This document shows, piece after piece, positions 18,937-30,189 of a stretch of DNA of 64,000 nt (the stretch's first letter is position 1; every line of letters starts with the position of its first letter). Source of the DNA: Deltaproteobacteria bacterium (GTDB lineage Bacteria; Desulfobacterota; Desulfarculia; Adiutricales; Adiutricaceae); the NCBI GenBank assembly GCA_031264145.1, contig JAISEK010000129.1:27331-91330 (forward strand), given 5' to 3'. The position numbers and the translations under genes are program-made. The notes beneath the pieces are model-generated. The model was not told where the DNA came from and ran no database searches. It saw only the letters and a list, made by a program, of their open reading frames with translations.

Positions 18937-19269
18937 TCACATGTTATTTAAGGCCTCATCCTTATTTTTAAAAATTTTGAAGATGGTATCAAATGAAGAA
19001 ATAGAGAAAATTTCAGCGACCATTGGCTGAAGGTCGCAAAAGGCAAGGGCCAATTTTTTCTCTTGACAGGATTTGCCCATGATCAGCACAACCCTGAGGC
19101 CGGCCGAACTAATGAATTCCAATGCGCCCAAGTTCAGCAGAATTCTTTGCCTGCCCTCGGAAAGAAGCTCTTTGGCCGCCTTGTCGAAATCAGCGGAATT
19201 GGTTGCGTCCATGCGACCAGATACGCACATGACGCTGACATTGTTTTCCTCTGTTACCGTGATGTTCAT
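18937..19269 (-). CDS. STAS-domain anti-anti-sigma factor (RsbV/BtrV-like)
   Basis: The 110-residue protein is a single STAS domain. It begins MNITVTEENNVSVMCVSGRM and has the conserved loop EFISSAGLRVVLIMGKS (about residues 52-68), whose serines include the residue phosphorylated by RsbW-like kinases. In its unphosphorylated form such a protein binds the kinase and releases the kinase's target. Candidate partners in the window are the kinase at 26733-27128 and the phosphatase at 59220-61172. It lies upstream of the broken kinase gene and the sensor operon. Confidence 0.9.
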   Translation of the reverse strand: MNITVTEENNVSVMCVSGRMDATNSADFDKAAKELLSEGRQRILLNLGALEFISSAGLRVVLIMGKSCQEKKLALAFCDLQPMVAEIFSISSFDTIFKIFKNKDEALNNM

Positions 19270-19439
19270 GAATTTTCTCCAGCTAGGGTGTCGGGCCGGG
19301 AATCGCTTTTTTGTTGGCGGCCTTTTCAGCCATGGCTAATTGGCGTTCCAGGGCTCTGGTACTTTTTTTCTAAAAAGGCGGTCAACCATGGCTTCCGTTG
19401 TCATGCCATAACTATGCAAAATTAGGCGCATCAGAGTAT

Positions 19440-19719
19440 CATGCCAGTCAAATCACAAAAGGCTGAGGTATTGGGCCATGTTCTGGCCATTGTAGGCCAG
19501 GCATCGAAGGAGAAGACCGCTCCCCGCCAGGGGGCGCCAATCATGGGTACGGCCGAGACGATTGATTTCGTCTTGCCAAGGTTCCATCGGGATCTTTCGC
19601 CTCTCCTCAGCCAGAAGGCCTCATTGGCAATCTTTTCGAGTTCGGCGTAGAGCTATGTCCATTCGGTCGTTCACGCCAATAACGCTGACACTGGGCCATT
19701 CCGTTGCGGCGATGTTCAT
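19440..19719 (-). pseudogene. Decayed second STAS gene
   Basis: From an ATG at 19719 the minus strand reads MNIAATEWPSVSVIGVNDRM, closely parallel to the start of the intact STAS protein (MNITVTEENNVSVMCVSGRM), then goes out of frame. Pieces such as ELEKIANEA and AEERRKIP continue the alignment in other frames. It is therefore a duplicated and frameshifted copy lying between the intact STAS gene and sctR. Confidence 0.75.
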
Positions 19720-19773
19720 AAATGCGCACCCGCATTGGGATCGGACGAACGCCAGCCACTGTTAACGGGCCTT

Positions 19774-20424
19774 TCAGCTGTAGCTAAATAGTAAACCCTG
19801 GCAAATTTTCAGCCACCCCTCAAGGGTAACGAACAGCAGGAGCTTGAAAGGCAATGATATGGTCATCGGCGAGACCATCATCATGCCCATGGCCAACAGT
19901 ATATTGGAAATAATCAGATCGATGGCGATAAACGGGAGATACAGCAAAAACCCTATCTTAAAAGCCTTGGTCAATTCGGAAATGACGAACGATGGAATTA
20001 GCAGGAGAAAGCTGTCCTCCCTTATCAGGGAGTGGATTTCCTCGGGCCATATTCTTTTGGCCGTGGCAGTGAAGCTGGTCAGGACATACGGTTCCGTGTT
20101 GCGGCTCAAAAAATTATGAAGAGGCCCGGAGGCCTCGCCGGCGATGGCGACCATCTCGGCTACCGCCGGGGAAGACGAAATTTGCTTATTTTCAACCAGT
20201 CGCCAAGTCTCAAGTCCAACGGGAGCCATAATGAAAACCGTGAGAATGATGGCTAGGCCATTCATGACCATGCCCGGCGGTACCTGCTGAACCCCCAGGG
20301 CGTTGCGCACCAAGGTGGTCACCACGACAATCTTCACGTATGAGGTGACCATCATCAAAAAAAAAGGCAATAGCCCCATCACAACCGTCAAGGCGATCAG
20401 ATGCATGGGGTTGAGATTGCCCAT
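19774..20424 (-). CDS. sctR: T3SS export apparatus core protein SctR
   Basis: The 216 residues match the FliP/SctR family: four membrane segments, LLPFFLMMVTSYVKIVVVTT near the N-terminus, the very conserved RNALGVQQVPPGMVMNGLAI, and C-terminal FLLYLPFIAIDLIISNILLA with MGMMMVSPMTISLPFKLLLF. Five SctR subunits with SctS and SctT form the export pore. It follows sctQ by 2 bp and is the last gene of the P-Q-R block. In most systems sctS, T and U follow directly; here they are about 36 kb away, on the other strand. Confidence 0.97.
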   Translation of the reverse strand: MGNLNPMHLIALTVVMGLLPFFLMMVTSYVKIVVVTTLVRNALGVQQVPPGMVMNGLAIILTVFIMAPVGLETWRLVENKQISSSPAVAEMVAIAGEASGPLHNFLSRNTEPYVLTSFTATAKRIWPEEIHSLIREDSFLLLIPSFVISELTKAFKIGFLLYLPFIAIDLIISNILLAMGMMMVSPMTISLPFKLLLFVTLEGWLKICQGLLFSYS

Positions 20425-20426
20425 TT

Positions 20427-21482
20427 TTACCGACCGCCCGCAACCCTGACGACCTGAACGCCGACAGTGCCGTCCAAATCCACTAGCCGGCCCTGGGCCA
20501 CGGGCTGGTCATTTACGGTCAAGGTCACCGGAGCGGACAGATCGACATCCAGGGGAAAAACCGTTCCCACCGCCATGGCAGTCAATTCTTTGAGACTGAT
20601 GTCCAGCTTGCCCAGCTCAAAGCCAACAACGACCTCCAGGTCATCTATATTTTCGATAATTGGATCTTGATCCATCGCAGCTGTTTCGGCTGACTGATCA
20701 ATTTGTTTCACATCGCTGGCGGCGTCCTGCACGTGCCTCTCCTTGGTATCGAAGTTGGCCATCACGACTTGGGCCGATCCCTCGCCGTTTTTCAGGCGTA
20801 TGGCGGGCCGCCCTTTGATTTTCAAAAGAAGCTGGTTTTCTAAGGCCGGATATACTGGCGGCAGGAGAATGTCGCCCACTCCCAAATCCCGCACCAGGCT
20901 CAGAGGCATGCTCATTTCTCCGGCCAGAAGGCTGACAGGCACCTTTAGGCCGCCAATATCGAGGCGGTCCTTGGGCGATCGGTTTTCCAGCCGTCCCAGG
21001 AGCCACTGGGCTGCCTGTTTCCCCGGCGGCCTGATTTTCAACGGGACATAGCCCCGGCCCTCGGCCAGCTTCAGACGGAACTCAAGCCCGTCGTCTTCGG
21101 AGTCTTCTAGCCCGCCTGGGCCGACCAAGGCGACGCGGGTCTCCAGGGCCAGCTCAAGTGCCGCCAGAGCCGGCTGAAGAACGAGGGCCGAGGCGGCCAG
21201 CCTTAAATAGTCGGGCAGATCCTCGGGACTGAGGCCATCCAGATCCGATCGCCCCGACAGGATATCCCATGAGCCCAGAAACAGACGCCAGTCAAAGCCA
21301 TTGGCTTCAAAATCTATGGCCCCCACGGGACGCCAGGCGTGCTGATCCGGTATAGGGGCGAAAGTCAGGATTCCATTGGCACTGGCGAGAGCGTAATGGT
21401 CGAACCTCTGGCTGATTGAAGAGATTAGCAGGGCCAAATCGCGATTAAGGGCCGGGATTGGATACATAAGGCGGTCCGGCAC
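20427..21482 (-). CDS. sctQ: T3SS sorting-platform (C-ring) protein SctQ
   Basis: The protein of about 351 residues has a weakly conserved N-terminal half and a SpoA/FliN-type C-terminal domain: VVVGFELGKLDISLKELTAM, then VFPLDVDLSAPVTLTVNDQP and a final GRLVDLDGTVGVQVVRV. The central region PLKIRPPGK...GRLENRSPKDRLDIGGLKV fits the first SpoA domain. The start is GTG at 21482, immediately after the sctP stop; an ATG five codons later is an alternative. SctQ oligomers with SctK, SctL and SctN form the cytoplasmic sorting platform. Confidence 0.92.
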   Translation of the reverse strand: MPDRLMYPIPALNRDLALLISSISQRFDHYALASANGILTFAPIPDQHAWRPVGAIDFEANGFDWRLFLGSWDILSGRSDLDGLSPEDLPDYLRLAASALVLQPALAALELALETRVALVGPGGLEDSEDDGLEFRLKLAEGRGYVPLKIRPPGKQAAQWLLGRLENRSPKDRLDIGGLKVPVSLLAGEMSMPLSLVRDLGVGDILLPPVYPALENQLLLKIKGRPAIRLKNGEGSAQVVMANFDTKERHVQDAASDVKQIDQSAETAAMDQDPIIENIDDLEVVVGFELGKLDISLKELTAMAVGTVFPLDVDLSAPVTLTVNDQPVAQGRLVDLDGTVGVQVVRVAGGR

Positions 21483-22268
21483 TTATTGTCCCCCAGTCGG
21501 GTCAAGGTAGTCGTACCCTCGGGACCGGTGACCGCTATCATCGTCACCGCTGGTACCACGGCCGCTGGCGCTGTGGTTATTGTCGGCCGAATCCCGATCA
21601 TTATTGATCTCCAGCCGCACCTCGCGGTTCTCAACTCTTTCCAAGGCCTCTTTCAGGGCACTCTGGGCTGCCACCAGGGTTTGCATGGAGCTCGCGTTGG
21701 CCGTGCTGAAGCTCACGCTCAAAAGTCCATCGGCACCTCGGCTCAAAATAACTTCAGTATCAGCTATCGCTGAATCATTGAGCGACAGGCGCACCTCATT
21801 TCGCGCACTGGTCACCGGGTCGGATACCAGAATCCGATCCACCAGATTCTCGATGTCCAGGCTGGAATCAAGGGTGGCCGGAGCGGCCTCGGCCGCCGCA
21901 GCGGTCGCTGGTGTCCCCAGGCTGGACAGGCGGTTTTGAAAGAGGCTGGACAAATCGCTGTTTTTTTCGCTATCGCCCTCTACCTTATCCTCAATTTCGC
22001 CGGGCCTACCAAGCGGCCGGCCCAACTTCACCGGCTCCTGGCTTCTTTCCAGGGCGGTCCCCTCAAGCGGTCGCCCAAACCGCCCAGGCTCCTGGCTTCT
22101 CTCCTGGACGGCCTGCTCAAGCGGCCTGTTATATAGCTGTTGAAAGTGCTCCGTATCCCGACTTATGTCCAGAGTCGAATCAAGCGACCCGTGAGAGGCT
22201 ACGTCAGAGACCGGGGCGGACGAAGCGGGGCCCATAGGCGTTGAGACGTTTAAGATCTTACTGCTCAT
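21483..22268 (-). CDS. sctP: Needle-length regulator SctP (HpaP/YscP-like)
   Basis: Assignment rests on position directly before sctQ plus architecture. There is a disordered, proline/serine/glutamate-rich N-terminal part with an imperfect internal repeat (ERSQEPGRFGRPLEG, then ERSQEPVKLGRPLGR). A C-terminal globular segment of FliK/HpaP pattern follows (NEVRLSLNDSAIADTEVILS, then LLSVSFSTANASSMQTLV), with a charged tail. The start at 22268 (MSSKILN) has a GAGG site six bases upstream; the frame is open further upstream, but into A+T-rich DNA. SctP measures the needle and switches SctU specificity. Confidence 0.8.
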   Translation of the reverse strand: MSSKILNVSTPMGPASSAPVSDVASHGSLDSTLDISRDTEHFQQLYNRPLEQAVQERSQEPGRFGRPLEGTALERSQEPVKLGRPLGRPGEIEDKVEGDSEKNSDLSSLFQNRLSSLGTPATAAAAEAAPATLDSSLDIENLVDRILVSDPVTSARNEVRLSLNDSAIADTEVILSRGADGLLSVSFSTANASSMQTLVAAQSALKEALERVENREVRLEINNDRDSADNNHSASGRGTSGDDDSGHRSRGYDYLDPTGGQ

Positions 22269-22730
22269 CATATACCTCACGCAATAATTATTATCACAAA
22301 TGCCTAAAAAATAAAAGTATTCCGAATAGGGCATGCGTATATATTTACCCACTCCATAATGCGTTTGCCATGTCATGCTGCTGTTCTTTCATCACTATTG
22401 TTGGTGAAATTATATATATCGCTATATAATTGTCAAATATATAATATTTCTATAATAGATCATTATATATATCATTAATAACTATAATATGATTATTTTA
22501 AATATAATAATTAGTCGCCACTGAAGAACTCGGGATATTTTATAAGTAAGTATTTTTTTAGTGATATTAGATTTCTACGACAAAAAATATTGTTTATAAA
22601 TTATATTAAATTATATTAAAAGTACCAAAAAATACATTTAGATAATTTTAAATAAAAAAAGAACCAAATTTTGGGTATAGATATCCTTTCAAGTTGAAAA
22701 AATCTTTTTTCCAAGTAAATTTATCTTCTA
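22269..22730. other. A+T-rich spacer between sctP and a transposase gene
   Basis: No gene is seen. It probably contains the sctP-Q-R promoter close to sctP and one end of the insertion sequence near 22680-22730; I could not define terminal repeats. Confidence 0.5.
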
Positions 22731-24122
22731 CTATTTTAATTGCTGCTTTGGTTCATAATACGCATTAAAAATTGGTCTAGGATTGATATCATTTACTTTT
22801 TTATAATTATTTCTTGATAAAATATTTTTTCTTTTGTTTGATTTAACTTTATTAATTTGCTTAATAGTTGATCTTATAAATAGTTGGCAATTATATGCTA
22901 TTGATGTTAATATTGGATTTATTTTGTCACCTATAATGCCTTTTAAAACATTTCTGCCAAGCTTGTATTCATTTTTGCAGTGAGATATTACTTGTTCGAT
23001 AACGCTTCTTCTATTATAATCATTAATTTTTTCTTTCTTGGTAGCATCATCTAGTTTGCTTATATCTTTTTCAGGTACTATTATAGTAGCATTATTAACA
23101 ACTTTAGGACCTCTATATCCTTTATCACCTATTACTTTAATTGGTTTTATTCCCGTATGTTCTTGTAAATGATCAAGTATAGGCTTAATAGTTTTACTAT
23201 CATGTGTATTTTCATCTAGACTATTAACTTCTAATACAATACCAGTTTTTTTATCGACAATAATTACGACTTTTGTTCCATATTCATATTTAACGTTAGT
23301 TTTACCCTTTGCAATACAATAAATTTGTGGCTCATAAATACTATAAATCTTATTTTTATCGTCCTTTTTTTGTGTAATTACCTTATTATATGTATCGTAA
23401 GTTAACTCAAAACTCGCTGTCGATTTTATATTATCTGGCAATTTCGCCTCAATCTCCTTCAAGAGGATGCTGGCAATCTTACGGAGCCTGGCCAATGTTT
23501 CCTCCCTAATATTGCCTCTATTTTTTGATTTGTCAAATGCCGCATTCTTTCTTAATCTTTTTGTCTCTTTTTTATATTTATTTCTGAATTTAATTCCATA
23601 AAAAATAGCTAACGCCCATAATGACTTTATGACATCATACGTAAGTTTAATATCTGTCGGAAACGCCGTATATTTGGGCTGAACAGTTGAATCGATAATA
23701 ACTTCTTTTTGGTCGTTTAAATCGATCTTATTCAATAAAATTGATTGTTTAAGCAAAAAATTACAACCATCTACGCCAATTCTTCTTCTAAAAATTGATA
23801 AAGATGAGGAATTGCATGGCGGAAGATCTTTTGAAAAACAATCAGATCCTGTAAAAGCTTGGTAATAAGGATTTTCCTTCCAATTTTGTATTATCTTTTC
23901 ATCACTTTCATCTTCAATATATTTTAAAATATTTAATCCAGCCATTAATCGTATTGGTAACCCAGGAGTTCCCGTTGAATCATAATAAATAGATAAATTC
24001 TCCTCTATAGTAGCCCAATCAAGGTTTTTAGCAAGAATGACAAGACGATTTGTCGGATCAAGTTCATCAAGCAGGTTCCTGGTAGTAAATAACGCCGTGT
24101 GGTGCTCCCTTAAAATAATCAT
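22731..24122 (-). mobile_element. DDE transposase gene of an A+T-rich IS5-like insertion sequence
   Basis: The intact gene encodes about 463 residues from the ATG at 24122, which follows AAGGAG. DDE residues are visible: EVIIDSTVQPKYTAFPTDIK (first D), IKVIGDKGYRGPK (second D) and RRSVIEQVISHCKNEYKLGR (E), followed by NVLKGIIGDKINPILTSIAYN. This is the IS5/IS1182-like layout in the IS4 superfamily. Codon use is strongly A+T-biased and lysine/asparagine-rich, quite unlike the flanking sct genes, so the element arrived from a low-GC source. The intact frame suggests recent activity. It separates sctP-Q-R from DNA to the right. Confidence 0.88.
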
Positions 24123-26189
24123 TTTAGACTCCTTAATTCGTGATGGTAAATTATGTTGACAAGCTTTAGCCACCACTTTAGAGTCATAATATCATGTCAG
24201 ATTATTATTGTCAAGTCAATAATTACTTTAGTATAAAATTTTTCATCATATATTCAATACCTTATAGTCATAATAAAATATTTGAAATATTTTTTTGGCA
24301 TATAATTTGCACAAACATATTTTAGATGCCTCATACGCATGCTTTCAATAGCCAAAGATTATGGATATTTCGTCAGCATAGCTATATTTTATCCTGACAG
24401 ACAAAACTTGCCCATCCCCCAGGCGCATCGCCCGCGGCCGTTCGGCAGACGAGCGGGGCTGGCGGAAAGACGCCATTGGCCGCCGGCCCCGACAGCGGCT
24501 TGACAGGCCGCCCACTCCATCCCGAAATGAAGGTGCCTGCCAATCCAGACGAAATAGAGCCTGATCGCGCCAGGGGGGCCTGGACGCCCCTTCAGGTGCG
24601 CGCCGCCGGAAACGCCATGGCTTATGGAGCTGCGAAGAAAACCACCGATGCCCTGTCCTGGCAAAAAACTATCGGTGAAGGATATGTGTCGCATGCTAAA
24701 CATTTTCTCCATTGTATGTCGCAAAATATTTCATACTATTGATAATTTTTACTCATTTAAATTTTTGATATAATTATAAAATTTTATTATCATGCCTTTC
24801 ATCTGAAAATTGCTTTGCTATAAAAACAATTGATGTCCCAAAAATTTTGCGCAAATTTATAAAGTTACTCATTTATATTTATATATATAGAAGTTAAAAT
24901 GTTGACAATTGAGTATATAAATTTAAACATTATTGCTTAATTATAGCTTGAAAATTTTAATATCATAAAGAGTTTTTATAAGTATTTATTCATATATATT
25001 GAATAATTAATGATTTTTTCTAAAAAATAATGCTTTAAATTGATTAATTTATTAAACGGACCTAAAAGGTTCGTTTTTGGCTCAGCCCAGTGGCATGGAG
25101 CCAGCCAGATTCCCCTGTTGGTTGAACGCGGCATTTGAGGTGCCGGGGTAGGAAGACGGTGGCAATTCAAAATTTTGAACAGGACTTTTGTTATAATTAA
25201 ATTGATTTAGCTACAATTATTTGATTATGCCGTACTTTTTGGAGATGCCTTATGCCGATTCGACTGGGCGGATTTCAATGAATTTATCTTAAATTACCTT
25301 GATTTTTCAATGGGTTATCCCTTTTTCAGCACCGACTAATTATCTAATGAATTTATTTTCATATTATCATAAAAGATATATGTGTATATAAATTATATTA
25401 TGTATTGTTGATATAATATATATTATATCTAATGAAGTTATTAATAATTTTATAACTAAATATAAAGTGAATTAAATAATATATTACTAATTATTATCTT
25501 GATATAGCATAAACAAAGAAAAAAAATTCCATAAAAAGCTATTATTTATGTAACATGATTATTTCACTTCTTTATTTTGTATTTATCGCTAATTACGAAA
25601 TCAAGGCATTAAATCGTGGTTAAACTAAAATTCATTTTCGTAATACGGTTTTAGGTCACCGGCTCATAGTGTCAGTCACAACCATGACCATATCGACCAG
25701 AGCCTCTAGATACCCCGCTTTTATATTTGGCGTCAATCATTATTCCTGCGTTTTTCCTAGTCCTTTCTTCTCAGACTTAAGGATGGCACCCTACAGGGTC
25801 AATCCAAGGCCATGGGCCTTGTGTGGGACGAAGCCCGGATGGCCAGGTCCTGGCCAAATGCCTGGAAGCCGCAGGCAATTCCAGCCTTCTTTCTGGAATC
25901 AGCGGACAATCGCTGATTCGCAGGGACAAACGATGGCCCAAAAAAGCCGAACGCTGCCCCAGCAGGTCAATGGCCAGCAGGCATGGATTTGTCGGCAGGT
26001 AGCCGGATCGCCGTCATTTGGCAACTTTTCTGGCCCCTAGCCGCCTCATCCACCTTTTGGAGCTGCATTTCAGAGAACACTGGACACAGGCTCTGTCATT
26101 GCCGTCCTTCAACGTCCAAAAATTGCATTTTTCACAAACTCGTACTACATCTCTACATCTTGAACGCATAGGAGGATCTTGCGTGGTCT
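24123..26189. other. Two kilobases of mostly A+T-rich, gene-poor DNA with GC-rich islands
   Basis: Islands of ordinary composition at about 24400-24690, 25060-25180 and 25660-26170 sit in A+T-rich sequence. A plus-strand frame at 24476-24742 and a minus-strand frame at 26014-26343 (with CEKCNFW and CVQCSLKC cysteine pairs) are open, but overlap shifted frames of relics. I see no convincing gene and read the islands as remains of lost genes. Confidence 0.5.
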
Positions 26190-26360
26190 TTATGACAGTA
26201 TTAGAGGCAGAAAACTCTTGGGAATCCGGCCTCGCAGAGTTCATGCATTGTGCGATACCGGAAAGGGCAACCGCTGGGTGAGGAGTATCCTGACTGAGTC
26301 CGCCCACGCCGCCTTCAAGCGCAATGATCATGTGTTTCTTCAAAAAAAAATGTCATTAGT
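26190..26360 (+). pseudogene. C-terminal relic of an IS110-family transposase
   Basis: The plus-strand frame reads TGKGNRWVRSILTESAHAAF followed by KRNDHVFLQKKMS. This matches the IS110/IS1111 C-terminal region (TGNKWLRRxLVEAA...). Only about 50 codons remain; the catalytic DEDD domain and the end of the protein are gone. Confidence 0.7.
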
Positions 26361-26732
26361 CATTTCTCAGGAATTATTTCCAATATTATTGCTATTATGA
26401 AAAAATACAATAATTAATCTTATATGGCTTATAAATACGTAATTATATAAAGATAAAATCGTCAATTAAAATAAACCATCAAGAAACGCCACGCACAAAA
26501 ATGGATTGGAACCTTGCTGAAGTTTGGCGATCTGGTCAAGAACGGCGACTCAATCCGACAGCTGGAATCGAACCCCACTGAAGCTGCGTCTTAGCGGCTG
26601 ACCCTGAACCTATGGCGATAGATTGTCCCTCCTTATTATGCGAGGCACTCTAGCTGCGTCCACGACGGGTCTTTATTTCACTGTAACGTGGCAGGGCAAC
26701 CATTTTTAGCAAATTTGATTCTCAATCCCTGC

Positions 26733-27128
26733 TCAGGCCGTTATCCGCATTTCAATAATATTGCTGTCCTCCTTGCGAAAGTAACACAGTCCCTGAGTCA
26801 TGGAACGTAGCAAAACCAGCCCGGCACCGCCGGGTATGCCTTCAGCGAAGCGCTTTCGCAGATCAGGTGTTTCCTTTGCCAGGGGATCGAAGGCAGGCGC
26901 ATGGTCTGCGTAACGTATAAACAGATATTCCTTTTCCGCTTCCAGGGTGACTATCGCCTGCCCTTCTTTCTCCTGGTAGCCGTGCTTGAATGTGTTGACA
27001 AAAAGCTCCTCCAACACAACCTGAGTCTTGAAAGTCAAAGAATCCGGCAAGTCGGCCCGGCGGCAGTATTCCTCCGCCAGCCCTAGAAGTTTGGCCAGTT
27101 CGCTCAAAGAGGTAAAAACGCTCTGCAT
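26733..27128 (-). CDS. RsbW/BtrW-like anti-sigma serine kinase (HATPase)
   Basis: The 131-residue protein is a stand-alone GHKL ATPase of the RsbW type: N box VVLEELFVNTFKHGYQEKEG (E, N and H conserved), G1 box YADHAPAFDPL and G2 box GIPGGAGLVLLRSMTQGL. The usual DxGxxF of the G1 box reads DHAPAF, so the glycine is alanine. It would phosphorylate a STAS partner and, when free, bind a sigma factor or other target. Directly upstream (10 bp) is a frameshifted STAS gene and beyond it a broken SpoIIE phosphatase, so the intact kinase has lost its local partners. Distant partners are the STAS at 18937 and the phosphatase at 59220. Confidence 0.88.
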   Translation of the reverse strand: MQSVFTSLSELAKLLGLAEEYCRRADLPDSLTFKTQVVLEELFVNTFKHGYQEKEGQAIVTLEAEKEYLFIRYADHAPAFDPLAKETPDLRKRFAEGIPGGAGLVLLRSMTQGLCYFRKEDSNIIEMRITA

Positions 27129-27138
27129 GACATTTTCC

Positions 27139-27490
27139 TCATCCCAGGCTAGCTAGGGCGTCTTCGATATTGTCCCGAATCATGGCGATCATGTCAAAAC
27201 CGGTCGCAAAAAAGACCCGACGCACATTGTCTTTGGGTCCAATAATAACAAACTTCTTGCCTGCCTGTTTGGTTTCTTTTTGGGCCGGCAGAAAGCAACG
27301 TAGCCCCATGCAGACCACGTAGCTCATGCTGGAGCAATTCTGGATGAGATTGGGAGGGCCTTCCAGCAAAGACTTCTGGACAGTTTCAATAGGGTTTGAG
27401 CCTGGGTTGATTCCAGGCGTCCGACCAGACAAATCAAGGTTATTTCTCTTCGTTGGGGATCGAGATATCCATGAAAGCCTCGTTTTTTCC
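27139..27490 (-). pseudogene. Frameshifted STAS gene
   Basis: The minus strand starts MDISIPNEEK and runs into a stop. ITLICLVGRLESTQAQTLLK continues in a second frame and TVQKSLLEGPPNLIQNCSSM in a third, ending in GFDMIAMIRDNIEDALASLG. Together these make a complete STAS domain (MSYVVCMGLR replaces the SSAGLR loop) with two frameshifts, at about 27440 and 27390. It precedes the intact kinase gene by 10 bp. Confidence 0.75.
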
Positions 27491-27499
27491 TGAGCCATC

Positions 27500-27840
27500 T
27501 TATAGCAAAGGCCAGCATGGTGATGTCATCGAAGGGCGCATCCTTTCCGTAAAAATTCTTTCAAGCAGATTATTTTGAGGCTCTGAACCGTTGGCAGCCA
27601 AATAGGCCTAAAGACGTTTATCATCGTAAGCCTCTCGCGCCTCGTTAACGGCCTCGGTAACGCCATTCGGCATAGAGAAGGCAGAGATATCTCCTATCGC
27701 AAGGTAGCACTGAAGCTTTGGTGCTGCTTTCCCGGAATTACTCCGAACATGGCCGTTGAGGCCATCTAACCTGGTGAAAGAACCTCCGCTGGCCATCTGG
27801 GGCGAGTTATGGCCTCCGATAGCGTAATGGAGTCATCCGT
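27500..27840 (-). pseudogene. C-terminal remains of a SpoIIE-type PP2C phosphatase
   Basis: In two frames of the minus strand I read AIGDISAFSMPNGVTEAVNE with AREAYDDKRL, and then FYGKDAPFDDITMLAFAIRW. These correspond to the late PP2C motifs (YTDGVTEA and DDITLLAF) also found in the intact phosphatase at 59220-61172. Upstream catalytic motifs are not recognisable. With the STAS relic and the kinase this shows a former complete phosphatase-STAS-kinase operon. Confidence 0.75.
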
Positions 27841-28885
<1,045 letters not shown>

Positions 28886-29353
28886 TTAAATACGCATCAT
28901 TGTTGAGTCAGATGTATGTTCCAGCGCATAATCGGTTTCGTTTTGTTTAGTTTCCCGTTCCGAAGCCTCAAGGCAGCGCATGCGCCAACGCTCCACCATG
29001 TTCACGAAATTTTCCACCAGCGTGGGAAAATTTTCTATGGTCAGGGCGCGCAAGGAAGGCGCCATCTGCAAGCTTACAAAGCGTTCGTCTTTATCAATGG
29101 CCAAAGTCGCACCACTGGTTTCGGCGAAGACATACTGCCCCTGCAAAAGGTCGCGGTAGAATGCCTCCAGTCCCGTGGACGGCACATCGGCCACCGGCGC
29201 AACCAGCAAAACCTGTTCCGCGTCGGCCAGGTGCTCAATGAGCAGGGCCACGGCGTCAAAATTGACATGTACTTTGCAGTTGTCCTTGATTTCTATGGGA
29301 GTCCGCAACTGGCTGGACAAAGCCTGAATAAGGCCTGTAAAAGCGTTTTCCAT
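28886..29353 (-). CDS. CesT-family type III secretion chaperone
   Basis: The 155-residue protein has the Tir-chaperone pattern: an amphipathic first helix MENAFTGLIQALSSQLRT, strands around VHVNFDAVALLIEHL and VLLVAPVADVPS, then YRDLLQGQYVFAET, LAIDKDERFVSLQMAPSLRA and a long helix FPTLVENFVNMVERWRMRCL. It is charged and lacks signal or membrane segments. The nearest secreted candidate is the 1023-residue protein transcribed in the same direction, ending 836 bp upstream, with degraded DNA between them. The chaperone probably once followed its effector more closely. Confidence 0.75.
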   Translation of the reverse strand: MENAFTGLIQALSSQLRTPIEIKDNCKVHVNFDAVALLIEHLADAEQVLLVAPVADVPSTGLEAFYRDLLQGQYVFAETSGATLAIDKDERFVSLQMAPSLRALTIENFPTLVENFVNMVERWRMRCLEASERETKQNETDYALEHTSDSTMMRI

Positions 29354-30189
29354 GTGCGTGGTTCTCCTTCATGTTAAACGGAACCATCAGTTCCGCAATA
29401 TGGTTTCAGTGTCGAGCGTGCCCAAGGCAACTTGCTGCCGGCCTGGAAACGGCGCCATGCTCCCGGAGTCGACGATCGGCCATGTCCAATTAGGGGCCTT
29501 TTGGCTGGCCTTGCCGGCCTCGGGGAACTCAGAAAAAGATCCGCATGCAGGGCGAGGTCCAGTCACCGGCCTATACGCCGCTAATGCCGACCTTCGACAG
29601 CCGCAAGTCCTCAGCACGATCGCTTACTTAATACCGGCTCGAGACATGATCTTGTTCGGTCAATAGGTTTATCCCTAAACATCGATAGTTATTTATTAAA
29701 TACAATATAAATTGTATACGCTCAAATTTGCCACGATAACTGGAAAGCCGTTTTCCTTGAGGGTCTTCATCCTAGAAGAATAAGACGATTCAGTTTCAAA
29801 TGTGTCCCTGGTGGTGGCAAGCGCAACCACCACCTTCTCGCCAGAGATGGTACTGTTTACGTCAGGGCGATGACACCAAAGAGGCACGACGGGGTATCGG
29901 CCATATATCTAAGGCCTTACTTTTTCCTGGCCCTCTCCATGGCATGACGTATCGAAGTTTGTCCCTGACCATTGGGCGGGAATAGCCAGCGCTAAAATCT
30001 TACGCTCTCCCTAGAGCCTTGTTTTACATGTAGGATGAAGATACCTTACATTCATGCAATAAAGTCGACTTTTCAAAAAACAAGATACTGCTGGCTCGCA
30101 GTAACAGCGGTGGCCATCCAGCTTGCTCTCTATTCAACTCCTAGCGGATACCCGGCTGGTCATCGCCACCCATATCTTCCCTCTTTCGA
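29354..30189. other. Decayed spacer between effector and chaperone genes
   Basis: No intact gene is seen. A minus-strand fragment (about 29696-29860) reads ISGEKVVVALATTRDTFETE and KTLKENGFPVIVANLSVYN. It looks like the end of a real protein but has no start; I cannot identify it. Confidence 0.45.

Noticed and set aside
26014..26343. A 109-codon minus-strand frame with CxxC pairs resembling a zinc ribbon
   Set aside because: It overlaps the IS110 relic on the other strand, and the cysteine spacing fits no family I can name; no start site.
27139..27490. Programmed frameshifting of the STAS gene
   Set aside because: Two shifts in different directions without a slippery sequence, beside other broken genes, point to decay.
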